Of a DNA stretch of 64,000 nucleotides, positions 34,309 through 46,244 are shown piece after piece; the stretch's first letter is position 1; each line of letters begins with the position of its first letter. Source of the DNA: Lycium barbarum (lineage: Eukaryota; Streptophyta; Magnoliopsida; Solanales; Solanaceae). The notes beneath the pieces are model-generated. The model was not told the origin of the DNA. It did no database searches and worked only from the letters and a program-made list of their open reading frames with translations. Where the stretch lies: NCBI RefSeq assembly GCF_019175385.1, contig NC_083345.1:117414480-117478479 (forward strand), given 5' to 3'. The translations under genes were made by a program, and so were the position numbers.

Positions 34309-35175
34309 TGTTATAAAATGGAACTAAGTACTAAAATAAGTAAGTAGTAAAAGTCACACACAGAGAGAGAAACGAGTAACATTATACTTTGTTTTACTAA
34401 TTTTTCGTTATCCTCTCCATCAACAGAATGAATGGTTGTATATAGTGATGCAAGCCGAGTTGCCTCAAGGACATTTCGAGGACCGTCTCATGGAGTGAAA
34501 GTGTGGATGATAGTAGGGGAGGACGGATGAGAGATGGAAGAGCATTAAAGTGGCCAACGAGCAAGGAAGACTATGTTTGCTAGAGGCCACATTCGCCAAT
34601 TCAAGATTTCCATCTCCACAAGGCTAGCCAAACAAGGCCCTTGCCTCATTAATGGCATTTATGTAATAAAGTAGTGTCTTCTTTATTTCATTAGTATAAA
34701 TAGCTAGTCTTTTGTTTCATTTAGGACTTTTGACTTTTGATGAATTGATAAATTGATGAGTGATTTTGAGAGTTATCTCTAGAGAGAGAAACTTGTGAGA
34801 GAGGTCATGGATGGCTCTTGTTGATTTGATTGTTGAGAGGTTGGTTGCTTGGGAATTCAATTCCCTTGAGGTCAACTTAAGAGTTAGGTGCTAATTAGTT
34901 GTGTAATTAGGAGGTCAAGACTTTAATATAGTTTTGGTTGCTTAATTCTCTCTAATCTTGTGTCTATCTTTCTATCTTTTCTTTCCCTTTTGTTTATCTT
35001 CTTAATTTCTCGTTTTCGCGTATCCGTTATTGTATCATATAGCCTCATTACTTGAGAATGTTATATTGCTACAGTGATAGCCATATGGGCTCACGTGGCA
35101 ACATCATCATAACTTTGTGACCAAGTATTCTCCTCTCCAAGTTCCAAATGGACAAACATATTACTATTTACAACA
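34309..35175 (-). mobile_element. 3' LTR of the copia element, split by a solo LTR
   Basis: 270 bp of LTR sequence once the 592-bp insertion and its 5-bp duplication are removed. It is nearly identical to 42637-42906, indicating moderate age. Confidence 0.9.
34446..35037. mobile_element. 592-bp solo LTR nested in the copia LTR
   Basis: Ends TGATGCAAGCCGAG and TTATTGTATCA, with a perfect 5-bp duplication TATAG (34441-34445 and 35038-35042). The partner LTR at 42637 supplies the empty site (GGCTATATATAGCCTC). Its ends and size fit an LTR without internal region; the superfamily is not determined. A TATA-like stretch (GTATAAATAGCTAG, near 34703) suggests plus orientation. Confidence 0.85.
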
Positions 35176-35420
35176 CTCACCCTTGGATGTCCATTAATAG
35201 ATGATGTGCCTCGTTAAAACCTTATTAGAAAAAAACCCTGTGGGAAAAAGTCCTAATTAAGGAAAAAGAGTACACATATCTAGTAATACGCTTTGAGAGC
35301 TGATCCATTAAAAACCTTACCATGAAAACCCAATGGGACAAAACCTTGGTTAAGGAAAAAAGAGTACAACACGTATTTCACTCCCCCCTGACGAAGACCA
35401 CAATTCAGATGTCGGAGTCT

Positions 35421-36742
35421 TCACATTCCAATCTTGAATATCATCTTCTCAAGAGTTGAAGTTGGTAAAGATTTGGTGAACAAATCTGCAGGATTATCAC
35501 TTGAATGGATTTGTTGCACATCAATATCACCATTTTTCTGGAGATCATGTGTGAAGAATAACTTTGGTGAAATGTGCTTTGTTCTATCTCCTTTTATGAA
35601 GCCTTCATTTAATTGAGCTATGCATGCAACATTATCTTCATATAATACTGTGGGTATTTTTGTATCACACTTCAAGCCACATCTTTCTCTGATTAAATGT
35701 ATCACTGATCTCAACCACACACATTCTCGACTTGCTTCATGAATAGCTATTATCTCAGCATGATTCGAAGAAGTAGCAACAATGGACTGCTTTGTGGATC
35801 GCCATGATATAGCAGTACCTTCGCATGTAAACAGATAGCCTGTTTGAGATCGAACTTTATGTGGATCAGATAAATAACCTGCATCTGCATAACCAACAAG
35901 ATCTGTACTACCTTTGTTAGTATAAAATAGACCCATATCGCTAGTTCCCTTTAGATATCGCAATATATGCTTAACTCCGTTCCAATGTCTTCGTGTAGGA
36001 GAAGAGCTATATCTTGCTAGTAAATTAACAGAAAACGCTATGTCAGGTCTTGTAGCATTAGCAAGATACATAAGTGCACCTATTGCATTAAGATACGGTA
36101 CTTCAGGACCAAGTAGCTCTTCGTTTTCTTCCTGAGGTCGGAACGGATCTTTGCTCACTTCAAGTGAGCGAACAACCATAGGAGTACTTAAAGGATGCGC
36201 ATTGTCCATGAAAAACCGTTTTAAAACTTTCTTAGTATAGGCAGATTGATGGATAAAGATCCCTTTTGCGAAATGTTCAATTTGCAGACCAAGACAGAGT
36301 TTTGTCTTTCCAAGATCTTTCATCTCAAATTCTTCCTTCAAATATTCAATCACCTTTTGGAGCTCTTCTGGAGTTCCAATGAGATTTATGTCATCAACAT
36401 AAACATCAAGTATAACAAACTCTGAGTTTGTTTTCTTAATAAAAACACATGGACAGATGGCATCATTTATATAACCTTTATTTATCAATACTCACTGAGG
36501 CGATTGTACCATATACGCCCTGATTGTTTTAGACCATATAATGATCTTTGTAATCTGATTGAATACATTTCCCGAGACTTTGAACCAAATGCTTCAGGCC
36601 TTTTATATCCTTCAGGAATTTTCATATAAATTTCATTATCAAGTGAGCCATAAAGATAAGTTGTAACCACATCCATCAGATGTATTTCAAGGGTTTCATA
36701 TACAGCTAAACCGATGAGATATCGAAATGTTATAGCATCCAT
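35421..36742 (-). pseudogene. Copia reverse transcriptase and RNase H
   Basis: Two adjoining frames. 36742-36485 carries the start of the RT core, with the first catalytic aspartate in HLMDVVTTYLYGSL and the SLYGLKQSGRIWYNRL block, ending in a stop at 36485-36487. 36488-35421 has the YVDD active site at about residues 30-33, PYLNAIGALMYLANATRPDI, the RNase H stretch LVGYADAGYLSDPHKVRSQT and the terminal DLFTKSLP. The second frame is open for 355 codons. Upstream RT sequence (36743-36962) is readable, including GHKWVFVRKRNERNE, but has two stops. Together these would reverse-transcribe the element RNA and remove it from the hybrid. The conserved core survives but the frame is interrupted. Confidence 0.9.
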
Positions 36743-36961
36743 AACTCGTGAATACGTTTCTTCATAGTCGACGTCAGATCTTTGAGAGAATCCTTATGCA
36801 ACAAGGCGTGCTTTGTATCGCACAATTTCATTTCTCTCATTTCTTTTCCGTACAAAGACCCATTTGTGGCCAATTGGTTTTACACCATTAGGCGTTTGGA
36901 CTACAGGTCCAAAAACCTCACGTTTAGCAAGTGAATTCAATTTTGATTGAACTGCTTCTTG

Positions 36962-37363
36962 CTATTTTGTCCAATCATATCTTCGTTGACATTCTTCGAC
37001 AGATTGAGGTTCCTGATCTTCACTGCCTTTCATAATATTTAGTGTAACATTATATGCAAAAACACTATTCACCATAATTTTTGAACGATTCAAATTGACC
37101 TCATCACCAGTAGAACTTACTGATAGTTCTTTACTTACTGGAGTCTCGAGTGTACTGATTTCTTCAGGAATATCAGGATTAATCAGATCTTGAATCTCTT
37201 TATGAGATCCTTTCATAGTGTCATTCTGATCATTGTTTGTATTTCTTTTTCTATGATTTTTATCCTTGGAGCCTAATGGCCTACCACGCTTCAGGCGTGG
37301 ATGAGATTCAGAGGCTATGACACTAGTAGATTGTCCCTTCGGAACATCAATTCGAATAGGCAC
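36962..37363 (-). pseudogene. Copia pol linker between integrase and RT
   Basis: The frame holds KRGRPLGSKDKNHRKRN, a basic stretch typical of the region between integrase and RT in plant copia elements, and ends at a TAG in ...RRYDWTK. It is separated from the integrase by the solo LTR at 37383-39834, whose target duplication TATGC (37378-37382 and 39835-39839) lies within this coding region. Confidence 0.75.
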
Positions 37364-37382
37364 ATTCTCTGCAGCGATATGC

Positions 37383-39834
37383 TGTTACACCTCGGAATTT
37401 TCCCCGTGAACGTACAATGAATAGACTAACGAAGAATACGAGTATATGGTGTTTTAATCAGAAGGGAATGACGTTTGACGACCCTAAGTAAGATTTCAAA
37501 GGCAATGGGAATAAGGGATAAGGTTATGCTCCACAATGACTAATTATAGATTCTGAAGACGTGAAAGTTGCAGATTTGGACTTTGGCCCAGTTGATCGTA
37601 AAGTGAAATACGGACCGTAAAGTAGTATACGGCCCGTAAACCACCATGTCGTATTTCAACTCACAAAACCTTAACTTTCTGCCAAATGATTAAATGGTTA
37701 AATACGACCTGGAATACGAACCGTAAACTGAAATACGGTCCGTAAATTGCGATCGCAAATCACCATGATCCCCAACATACCTTTCTGGTTTTGATATGCT
37801 TAAATCCGACCACGAAATACGGCCCGTAAACTGGAATACGGACCGTAAACTGGGTTTACGACCACTGTGCACTTCAGCCACTGTTCATTCCGGATTAGAT
37901 TTTAAGTCATTAAAAGGAGACCCAAGCTCATTCAATTCATTTCATTTCCATGATATTTCTCTCTAGAAACCTCTAGAATGCTCTCTACTCTTCATCACAA
38001 GAAAATCAAAGGAAATCCATGATCAATAACACCAAATCCATGAAATAAAGTGTATGAAACCTAACTAAAGTTCATCTCTATCAAGAAAACCCAAAGGAAG
38101 TGAAGTAGGGTTTTGATGCTAGAGGAGTGATTCCATTCAAAGCTTGTTCAACCATCATCTAAGGTAAGTTTCATGACTAAAACATGTTGTTTAAGGTATT
38201 GGAAGGTTAAGATACTTGAATTGTAGAAAGACATAGGAAATGGGTCATTAATGAGTGAATAGTGTCATGGTTGGATGGTAATTAGGTTGAATCATGAATG
38301 TTGGTGTGTTGTGATTATGAATGCGTTATAAATGACATTTAGACCATGAAATAAGTATTATATACGAGGAAACGCGATAGTAAGCTATAACCATAAAGGT
38401 GGAGAAATGGAAGAGAAATGGTGGATTGTGGTCAATGTATACAAATGACGATTGTTGATTTCAATATTGTGAATGTTGTTGTGAGCGTGTGGGAGTTGAT
38501 ATAGAATATGGGAAAGTAGTATAAACGAAGGAAGTGTTGTCCAGTTTTCCCTAGAATTAGTAACGCGTTCTTATAGTCGAATTAACTAACGATAGTGCGA
38601 ATTCTCTCTTGAAGGTAGAAAGTGGTATCGAAGGAGAACAAGCAAGCGATAGCTTAGTTAAACGTCAAAGGTATGTGAGGCTAGTCCTTTCTTTCTAATG
38701 GCATGAATCTTCTAGCATGATTTTCTTTCCTCCTCACGAGTTCCTATATTCCAGAAAGCTAAAAGCCTATGTCTATGAATAGCTATGTAAGATAAAAGAT
38801 ATGACATGATGTTATTTATTGCTTACACTCACCTTATGTGTTAATTACTTCAAGGTGAGGCAGAATGTCAATGTTTACTCCATAATGAAATCGGGGGAAT
38901 CACGACCTTACGTCACCCCGATAAAGTAAAGTTGTTCATAAGCATTATGTATGTATTATGATAAGTATATTATGATGAGCATGTATGATGATGATATAAC
39001 ACCGCGCCTATTTGGCCGGGTTGTCACCGCTAAGGCGGGCAGCTATACGATACACCATGGCCAAATGGCATGGGCAGACACCACTAGTGGGCGACATGAG
39101 AAGATACCCGGGACGCGGGAGGCCTGGACGCAGGCTAATGTTATGATTATCACACCGATCCGATATGGACGGGCAGCTTGTATATTACTACACCGTACCT
39201 ACATGGGCGGGCAGCTTATACATTATGTATATATGACATGATGATGATTATGAGTAAGCCAACATGCATTATTTCTTTTACCCTTGACAGTCAAATACAG
39301 TTATTCCATATTGATACTTTTTTTATATCATTTCCTTATTTCCTTGTTTATGCCTCTCATACTCAGTACAATGTTCGTACTGACGTCCGTTTTCTTTGAA
39401 CGCTGTGTTCATGCCCACAGGTAGACAGGGAGAAGAGCTTGACCCAGATCCGTAGTAGCTGTCAGCTGATTGAAAGCACTCCTCTGTCCCGGAGGTGCTT
39501 GATTATTCTTTTGTGTATAGTCATATATATGTATTTTTGGGCATGACGGGGTCTTGTCCCGTCCTTATAAGTAGCACTCCAGTAGAGGCTCGTAGATGCG
39601 CAGTGTGGGTTAGATGGTCTCACGAGATGCTATTATATGTATATATACTTTGATAGCCGAGAGGCATATGTATACAAAAGTATTTTTATGTTCTCAAATG
39701 AAAGATGATTTTTCCTACGTTTTGAGTATAAAAGTTGATAAAAGAGCATTAAATGAGTAAGATGAGTAGTAGAACGAGTGGTGCTCGGTGGCTAGCCCTG
39801 GGTACCCGTCGCGGCCCCTAGCTGAGTCGTGACA
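37383..39834 (+). mobile_element. 2.45-kb solo LTR of a chromovirus-type element
   Basis: Starts TGTTACACCTCGG and ends GAGTCGTGACA, with a perfect 5-bp duplication TATGC on both sides. The general layout resembles the LTRs at 8326 and 59779: GGGCAGC-containing repeats near 39040-39215, a GACGGGGTCTTGTCCCGTCC inverted repeat near 39545, and a TCGTGACA end. No pol is attached. Near the start (37605-37855) it carries six palindromes of the type TACGGNCCGTA. It interrupts the copia pol. Confidence 0.9.
37605..37855. promoter_or_regulatory. Cluster of six TACGGNCCGTA palindromes in LTR U3
   Basis: Copies at about 37612, 37630, 37717 (TACGAACCGTA), 37733, 37818 and 37837. Most are followed by AA and preceded by AA(A/T). 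They lie 220-470 bp into the LTR, upstream of the likely transcript start, where enhancer or silencer sites would be. Function is inferred from arrangement only. Confidence 0.4.
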
Positions 39835-39839
39835 TATGC

Positions 39840-40785
39840 AACTTAGTTATTCTTTTCAAATCAGTAAATGCGTCTGACATTTGATTTGCTATTTTCTACA
39901 AGTGGATGATCTTCTAGATCTCCTGCTCACATATAGGGGCACGTAGATCAAAATGAGATAGTGATGAAACTTTCCATGCAATTTCTCTTTTGGTTTCTTC
40001 TTTTCTCTCTCCCCCTAATTGTGGGAAATTTGTTTAATCAAATCGACAATCTACAAATCGTGAGTGAATAAATCTCCCATTAATGGTTCAAGGTAGCAAA
40101 TAATAGAGGGTGATTCAAACCCAACATATATTCCTAACCTTCTTTGGGGGCCCATCTTAGTGCGTTGTGGTGGTGCTACTGGCACATACACAGCACCACC
40201 AAAGATTCGGAGATGAGCAATATTTGGTTCATGACTAAATACTAATTGTGAAGGGGAGTATTTATTATAATGAGTCGGTCTGAGACGAATAAGGGATGCT
40301 GCATGTAAGATAGCATGACCCGAAACGGTAGTAGGCAACCATGTTTTCATAAGTAATGGTCTTTCTATCAATTGCAAATGCTTAATAAATGACTCAGCAA
40401 GGCCATTTTGGGTGTGAACATGAGCTACAGGATGTTCAACTTTTATCCCAACTGATAAACAATAATCATCAAAAGCTTGGGATGTAAATTCTCCAGCATT
40501 ATCAAGACGTATAGCCTTAATATGATAATTTGGGAACTGTGCCCTTAAACATAATATTTGTGCTAATAATTTCGCAAACTCCAGGTTGCGAGACGATATG
40601 AGGCACACATGAGACCATCTCGAAGACGCATCTATTAGAACCATAAAATATCTGAATGACCCACAAGATGGGTGAATAGGTCCACATATATCCCCATGTA
40701 TGCGCTCTAGAAAAGCAGGAGATTCAACGTCAACTTTCATTGGTGATGGCCTGATATCAATTTGCCCTGATGACAAACGGCACAT
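39840..40785 (-). pseudogene. Copia integrase core and C-terminal part
   Basis: The frame from 40785 to 40051 contains the three acidic catalytic positions in context: HGDICGPI, AIRLDNAGEF and NGLAESFIKH. This is the DDE integrase that would insert the copia cDNA. The conserved GYKVYVPV-type region appears as GGAVYVPVAPPQRTKMGPQ. After a stop near 40051 related sequence continues in the same strand to the solo LTR boundary. The zinc-finger part lies to the right (40785-40860) with further breaks. Confidence 0.85.
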
Positions 40786-40850
40786 GAAAATTCACTACTT
40801 TCAAGAATCTTCAGGTTCTTAAGTGGATGCCCATTTGAATTTTCAATAAT

Positions 40851-41372
40851 TCATCTCATCATTATTGATCCAGGATGACCCATTCGGTCATGCCAAAGCA
40901 CAAAAGTTCTTGAATCGTTAAACTTCTGGATTACGATTGAGTGTGCTTCAATTGTACTAATTTCTGCATAGTACAGGCCAGAAGACGAAGTTGGTAATTT
41001 CTCCAAAACATATTTCTGGCCAGAGACATTCTTTGTAACAATAAGATATTCATCATTTGTTTCATTTAATGCCTCGACGTGATTCCCATTACGGCGGATA
41101 TCTTTGAAACTCAACAAGTTTCTTGGGGATCTAGAAGAGAATAATGCATCTCCTATAATAAGTTTCGTCCCCTTAGGTAGAAATATAGTAGCTCTTCCAG
41201 AGCCTTCAATTAATTTCGAATTTCCAGAAATTGTACTAACATTTCCCTTTTTCTTAAGCAAGTGAGAAAAGTATTTCTCATCTTTGAATATGGCATGCGT
41301 TGTTCCACTACCAATCACACAAATATCTTCATGATTGGTCATTGATCCAAATAATATTTGAGGATTTTTCAT
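40851..41372 (-). pseudogene. Copia protease and GAG-pre-integrase region
   Basis: The frame opens before ICVIGSGTTHAIF. In copia proteases this position is a D-S-G or D-T-G triad, so the catalytic aspartate has become glycine here (GSG). It continues with GNSKLIEGSGRATIFLPKG and the pre-integrase signature VLWHDRMGHPG before a stop at 40851. The loss of the catalytic residue would inactivate the protease even if the frame were whole. Confidence 0.85.
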
Positions 41373-41699
41373 ATATTCTTCAAAACGAAAGAATAGACAA
41401 AGTAAACATCGAAGTAGATATTATGATTAGACAAAGCATTACACACGCTTTATTACATATATTACTATTAAACAAAGCATTACACACACTTCATTTACAT
41501 AACTATGGAAACATAACTACATTAGCTAATACAAACGACATGTATGAAATATCTAAGTTATTACAGATCCATCACCGATCAGATGATCTATTTTCCCTTT
41601 AGGGTGTTCAAAGAAATCTGCCACATCTAGATGCATGAGTTCAACATTATCTTCAGAAATGAAATTTGCTTCGGCATTCTTTTTGGCCTTTTGAGGGAG

Positions 41700-42555
41700 G
41701 CTTGATACAACTCAACTAGGTGCTTTGGCGTACGACAGGTACGTGAGCAATGCCCCTTCCGTCTACATCGGAAGCATTTATTTTCTGAATTTTTCTTATG
41801 CACAGCTTCATGCTTTTCCTCCTTCTTTTTACACTGCTAGTGATGAAGGGTACTATTTGGTGCAATACGAGAATCATGATTAAAATTCCTTCCTCGACCA
41901 CAGCCATGACCACGACTAGGGCCACGACCTCTTTCACGCCTAAAATTGTGAAAGTTTGCCTCATTCACTTCAGGGAATGGAGCAGTACCAGACTTTCATG
42001 ATTTTTCATTAATAATTTGTTATGTTGTTCAGCAACTAAAAGATATGCAATGAGTTCACAATATTTCTTGAACCTCATTTCTCAGTACTGCTGCTGCAGG
42101 AGCATACTCGAGGCAGGAAAAATGGAGAATGTTTTCTCCAGCATATCATGCTTAGTAACATTTTGACCACATAATTTTAACTGAGAAATAATTTTAAACA
42201 TTGCAGAATTATATGCCTTAATAGATTTAAAATCTTGTAGCCTTAAATGGAGCCAATCATAATTTGCTTGTGGTAGTATGTCCATCTTCAGGTGATCATA
42301 TCTATCTCTCAGATCATTCCACAGTGTAAGAGGATCTTTAACCGTGAGATATTCCATTTTCAAATTCTCATCAAGATGATGGCGGAGGAATATCATTGCC
42401 TTGGCACTGTCTTGGTCTGATGCCTCATTTTAATCTTTGATGGTGTCTGCTAGACCCATCGTATTAAGGTGAATCTCGGCATCAAGAATCCAAGACATAT
42501 AGCTATTGCCGGATATATCTAAGGCTACAAATTCACGTTTAGTAAGATTTGCCAT
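41700..42555 (-). pseudogene. Copia gag with zinc knuckle
   Basis: The start is MANLTKREFVALD at 42555. A TAA interrupts near 42432, and the body LRHHLDENLKMEYLTVKDPL, LWNDLRDRYDHL and IISQLKLCG is the plant copia gag (UBN2-type) pattern. After a stop at 42082 the C-terminal part is readable in broken frames, including a GRGRNFNHD RNA-binding stretch and the zinc knuckle CFRCRRKGHCSRTC (CX2CX4HX4C) at 41737-41778. Gag packages the element RNA in virus-like particles. Confidence 0.85.
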
Positions 42556-42636
42556 TAGTTAAGAAAAAAAGTAAGTCAATACCTTCGAGACTTTTAAAGT
42601 ATTTGCTCGAGATGGCAGAGTCTTGTGCTGATAATG

Positions 42637-42906
42637 TGTTATAAAATGGAACTAAGTACTAAAATAAGTAAGTAGTAAAAGTCACACAGAGAGAGAGAAA
42701 CGAGCAATATTATACTTTGTTTTACTAATTTTCCGTTATCCTCTCCATCAACAGAATGAATGGCTATATATAGCCTCATTACTTGAGAATGTTATATTGC
42801 TACAGTGATAGCCATATGGGCTCACGTGGCAACATCATCATAACTTTGTGACCAAGTATTCTCCTCTCCAAGTCCCAAATGGACAAACATATTACTATTT
42901 ACAACA
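42637..42906 (-). mobile_element. 5' LTR of the copia element (270 bp)
   Basis: Uninterrupted partner of the left LTR. Just internal to it, on the minus strand, TTATCAGCACAAGACTCTGC probably serves as the primer-binding region; it differs from the common copia TGGTATCAGAGC. Confidence 0.9.
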
Positions 42907-43082
42907 TATGTGTGATTAAATTGTAATGGCACCCACACATATAACACCACGTGAAAGTTTCGATTTTGACAACGTACATACGAATAATAAACCAATAACA
43001 CAAAAGTGATAAAAAAGATTTCGGAGATAAAAAGAACAATAACTGAATACGAGATTCACTAAGATAATAGTGCTATATAGTA

Positions 43083-43334
43083 CTCCCTCCGGATCAAGAA
43101 AAGAGTTCACTTAGCCTTTTGTTCTTGGATCAAAAAAAGAATCCACTTAGCAAATTAAGAAAGAATTAACCTTGTTTATCTATACTTGCCCTTATTAAGT
43201 GTTATATGATCAAATCTCAATGCCTATTTAATTAGGGGTAGTTTAGTCAAATTACCTATTTTTGTCTAGGAGTTAGTATTTTTTTAAAGGGTGTGCAAAT
43301 GGCTAAGTGGACTCTTTTTTTGAGCCAGAGGGAA
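43083..43334. mobile_element. Stowaway MITE (252 bp)
   Basis: Terminal inverted repeats CTCCCTCCGGATCAAGAAAAG and, reversed, TTCCCTCTGGCTCAAAAAAAG, with TA duplications at 43081-43082 and 43335-43336. CTCCCTCCG is the classic Stowaway (Tc1/mariner) terminus. Confidence 0.95.
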
Positions 43335-43451
43335 TATTATTTAAAAAAATTGGCACTATAAATTATCGGCATCCCGAATAATTATGCGTAGAGACTAACC
43401 AGCATAGGTGAACGGATCAAAACTTGCGGCAACAAAAAAGAGATACTATAC

Positions 43452-44478
43452 CCTAGAGGTGGCAAATGGATGGCTTGGGCTGAAATTGGGCGGGTCAGAA
43501 TTGGCTGAGCAATTAATGGGTCAATGCCCAACCCAGTCCAAAATTTACTTGGGCTAAGATTGGCGGATCAAGATGGGCTAAATAATAGGTGATAACCCAA
43601 CCCGTCCAACTTGACCCAACTTTTCATCTTTCTTTTAGAAGATCTTCTCATTACAATTTCTCAAACTATTTATTATTCTCAGGAAATTGCAGCAGCAAAA
43701 CTATGCATTGCAGCTTTTTCAGAAACTTTTTTTGTTCTTTTCTGAAAAATTAAACTTGCAATTAGCCATAAACATACAGATCATCAAGTAATTTTTTCAA
43801 CCAAATTGCAGAGTCAGTTGCATTGTCATTTCAAATAGGAGAGCACTAAATTAATTTTTAACTAAGTGTTTTAATTATCAAGATCTGAATGCATTGAATG
43901 AATGTTTTCTTTTCTTCTTGCAATTGAAAGAAGACTAAGTATTTTATCCAGAACATTTACAGCCTTTAGAAATTTTTGTGCTCTCATTCTCTTGCGTTGG
44001 AAAATTTTACCTTGAATTTCAATTTTAGGAAAAGAAAAATAAGTATTTCTGGGTTTAATTTATTTTAAAATATTTAAGTTAAAAGGATGTAATAAAATAT
44101 CTGCAAAATTGTACAGTTCTTATACAAATATAAAGGATACAAGGTTGACACGTGAACAAACTCTAAATCTCTATTTCTACAAATAATATATTAATTTATT
44201 AAAAAGATTCATTCAGATAAAATACACAACAATGACTCCCTTTTCGGTGGCTTGTTCTCATTCTAATCAAGCAATATTGTTGATGGCACAGTAACTGTTA
44301 AAATTCTCAACGGGTTACATTTGGGCTCCTTCACGGGTTGTACTTGGGCGATCGCGAGTTCAATTCACGGGTCAATATGGGCTATGGCCCAAATCAGCCC
44401 ATCAGAAAATTAAGTCATGCCCAACCCATGAAATGTTGGGCGGGTTAAATGGGCTTGGGTCATTTTTGCCACCTCTAG
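43452..44478. mobile_element. Non-autonomous hAT element (1027 bp)
   Basis: Ends CCTAGAGGTGGCAAATGG and, reversed, CTAGAGGTGGCAAAAATG, with a perfect 8-bp duplication TACTATAC (43444-43451 and 44479-44486). GGGCGGGTTAAATGGGC-like subterminal repeats occur at both ends. No transposase. Confidence 0.85.
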
Positions 44479-44640
44479 TACTATACCCGTTAAACATAGT
44501 TACCTAATTGTTGATAAAGGAATATGGAGTATTGGCTTTTAGTGTTGTTCCTAGATTGGTAATTTCCCCGCAGACAAACGTTCTTTCAAAAAAAAAAAAA
44601 AAAAAAAAGTGCATATGATGCGTTGTTTTGTTTCTTTCTT
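44479..44640. other. Short spacer with poly-A run
   Basis: Contains an uninterrupted run of about 20 A at 44589-44608 and no element boundary that I can assign. Confidence 0.6.
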
Positions 44641-45981
44641 CGGAAAAGGCTCAAATATGTCATCGAACTATCAGAAATGGCTCATTTATGCCACTCATTG
44701 AAAGTTTGGCTCAAATATGCCACTGCCGTTACCTTTTTGGCTCATCCATGCCATTATTCACTAACGGTGGTTTTAAAATACCAGATATGCCACGTGGCAA
44801 AAATTTATTGGTCCACGTCACTTAAATGAAAACCAGCCAAAATAAATCCTAATTAAACCAACGGAAAAGGCTCAAATATGCCATTGAACTATCAGAAATG
44901 ACTCATTTATGCCACTCGTTGAAAGTTTGGCTCAAATATGCCACTGCCACTGCCGTTACCTGCTCAAATAATGATGGATTCATTGTCAAATGCGTATCAA
45001 TCCATTAGTGGGAGCAAATGAAATTATTATACAGCAACATACTTAAAATACTTATATATTAAAATAAGGTAGAATTTAATTACTTTTTTATTTTTCCCTT
45101 ACTCTAATAAATGTGAAAAGAGATTAATGTCATAAAAGAAAAATATTATTAAATGGAGATCAAATAATTAAAAGGTAAATTAGTGAAATTATAATTCTAA
45201 TTGACGTTTCCTTAAAAAATCGTGCAAAAGACAACGTGACAAGTAAAATGAGTTAAACCAAAAATATTTACCAAAAATTAAAAAATATTAGTTCTTCATT
45301 TAAATAGAAAATCAAATTTCTACTTTGTTTCATTTTAAACATGTAAAATTAATATAATAATTTGAATTAGAATTATCCAAATCAAAATTTGATAAAAAAT
45401 AATAGGTATTGTTTAGGCTCAATCTACATACATTAACAATAGAATATTTTACACCTTTAAATTAATCGAATTAAAATTCAAAGTATCAACTGATGCTTAA
45501 ATATTGCTATTGTTTTATCTCAAAGAGAGGAAAATAGTTTCCTTTTAAATAAGTCTTCGCTTTTAAAAAGCATTAATAAATTTTTGCCAACTTTGTATTC
45601 GTAGCAAACACTAATATAATAAAGAATGAGGCCACCAACTGGTGGTAAAAGGATTCAATTCACTGGAGATCCAAGCGGAGTGTCAAAAAGGTAACGGCAG
45701 TGGCATATTTGAGCCAAACTTTCAACGAGTGGCATAAATGAGTCATTTCTGATAGTTCGATGGCATATTTGAGCCTTTTCCGTTGGTTTAATTAGGATTT
45801 ATTTTGGCTGGTTTTCATTTAAGTGACGTGGACCAATAAATTTTTGCCATGTGACATATCTGGTATTTTAAAACCACCGTTAGTGAATAATGGCATGGAT
45901 GAGCCAAAAAGGTAACGGCAGTGGCATATTTGAGCCAAACTTTCAACGAGTGGCATAAATGAGCCATTTCTAATAGTTCCG
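44641..45981. mobile_element. MULE-like long-TIR element (1341 bp)
   Basis: Arms of about 320 bp are near-perfect inverted repeats (44641-44960 versus 45670-45981). Each arm itself contains two direct copies of an AAGGCTCAAATATGCCA...CATTTATGCCACTC block. A 9-bp duplication TTCTTTCTT flanks it (44632-44640 and 45982-45990). The right arm lacks about 21 terminal bases. The core is AT-rich and non-coding. The two overlapping ORFs at 44623-44829 are arm sequence. Confidence 0.75.
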
Positions 45982-46244
45982 TTCTTTCTTTGATTCGTTG
46001 CCCTTTTTTTCCCCTTCCCTTTGAAGCGTTGCCTTTCTTGTCTTTCTCTAAAGCGTTGGCTTCTCTAGGTTAGTTATGGCTATTAATTTTAGAAGTTTAT
46101 TTAAGTAATACTAATTAGGTTTTTAAGAAGGGTAAATATGTAATTTAACTTTTAAGTTTTGGAGTTCCTTCTTTTAATATAATATAGATAGATATAGATA
46201 GATTAGACACTATGGTAAGTACAATTTTACTCATCCCTCACTAA

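Larger units (their letters stand above)
34309..42906 (-). mobile_element. Decayed full-length Ty1-copia element with two nested solo LTRs
   Basis: LTRs start TGTTATAAAATGG and end TACTATTTACAACA. The flanking 5-bp duplication TATGT is perfect (34304-34308 and 42907-42911). Orientation is minus: gag at the right, then zinc knuckle, protease, integrase, reverse transcriptase and RNase H to the left. Solo LTRs of other elements sit at 34446-35037 (inside the 3' LTR) and 37383-39834 (between integrase and RT). Without them the element is about 5.5 kb. Several stops in gag, protease, integrase and RT make it inactive. The lineage within Ty1-copia is not assigned. Confidence 0.9.
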
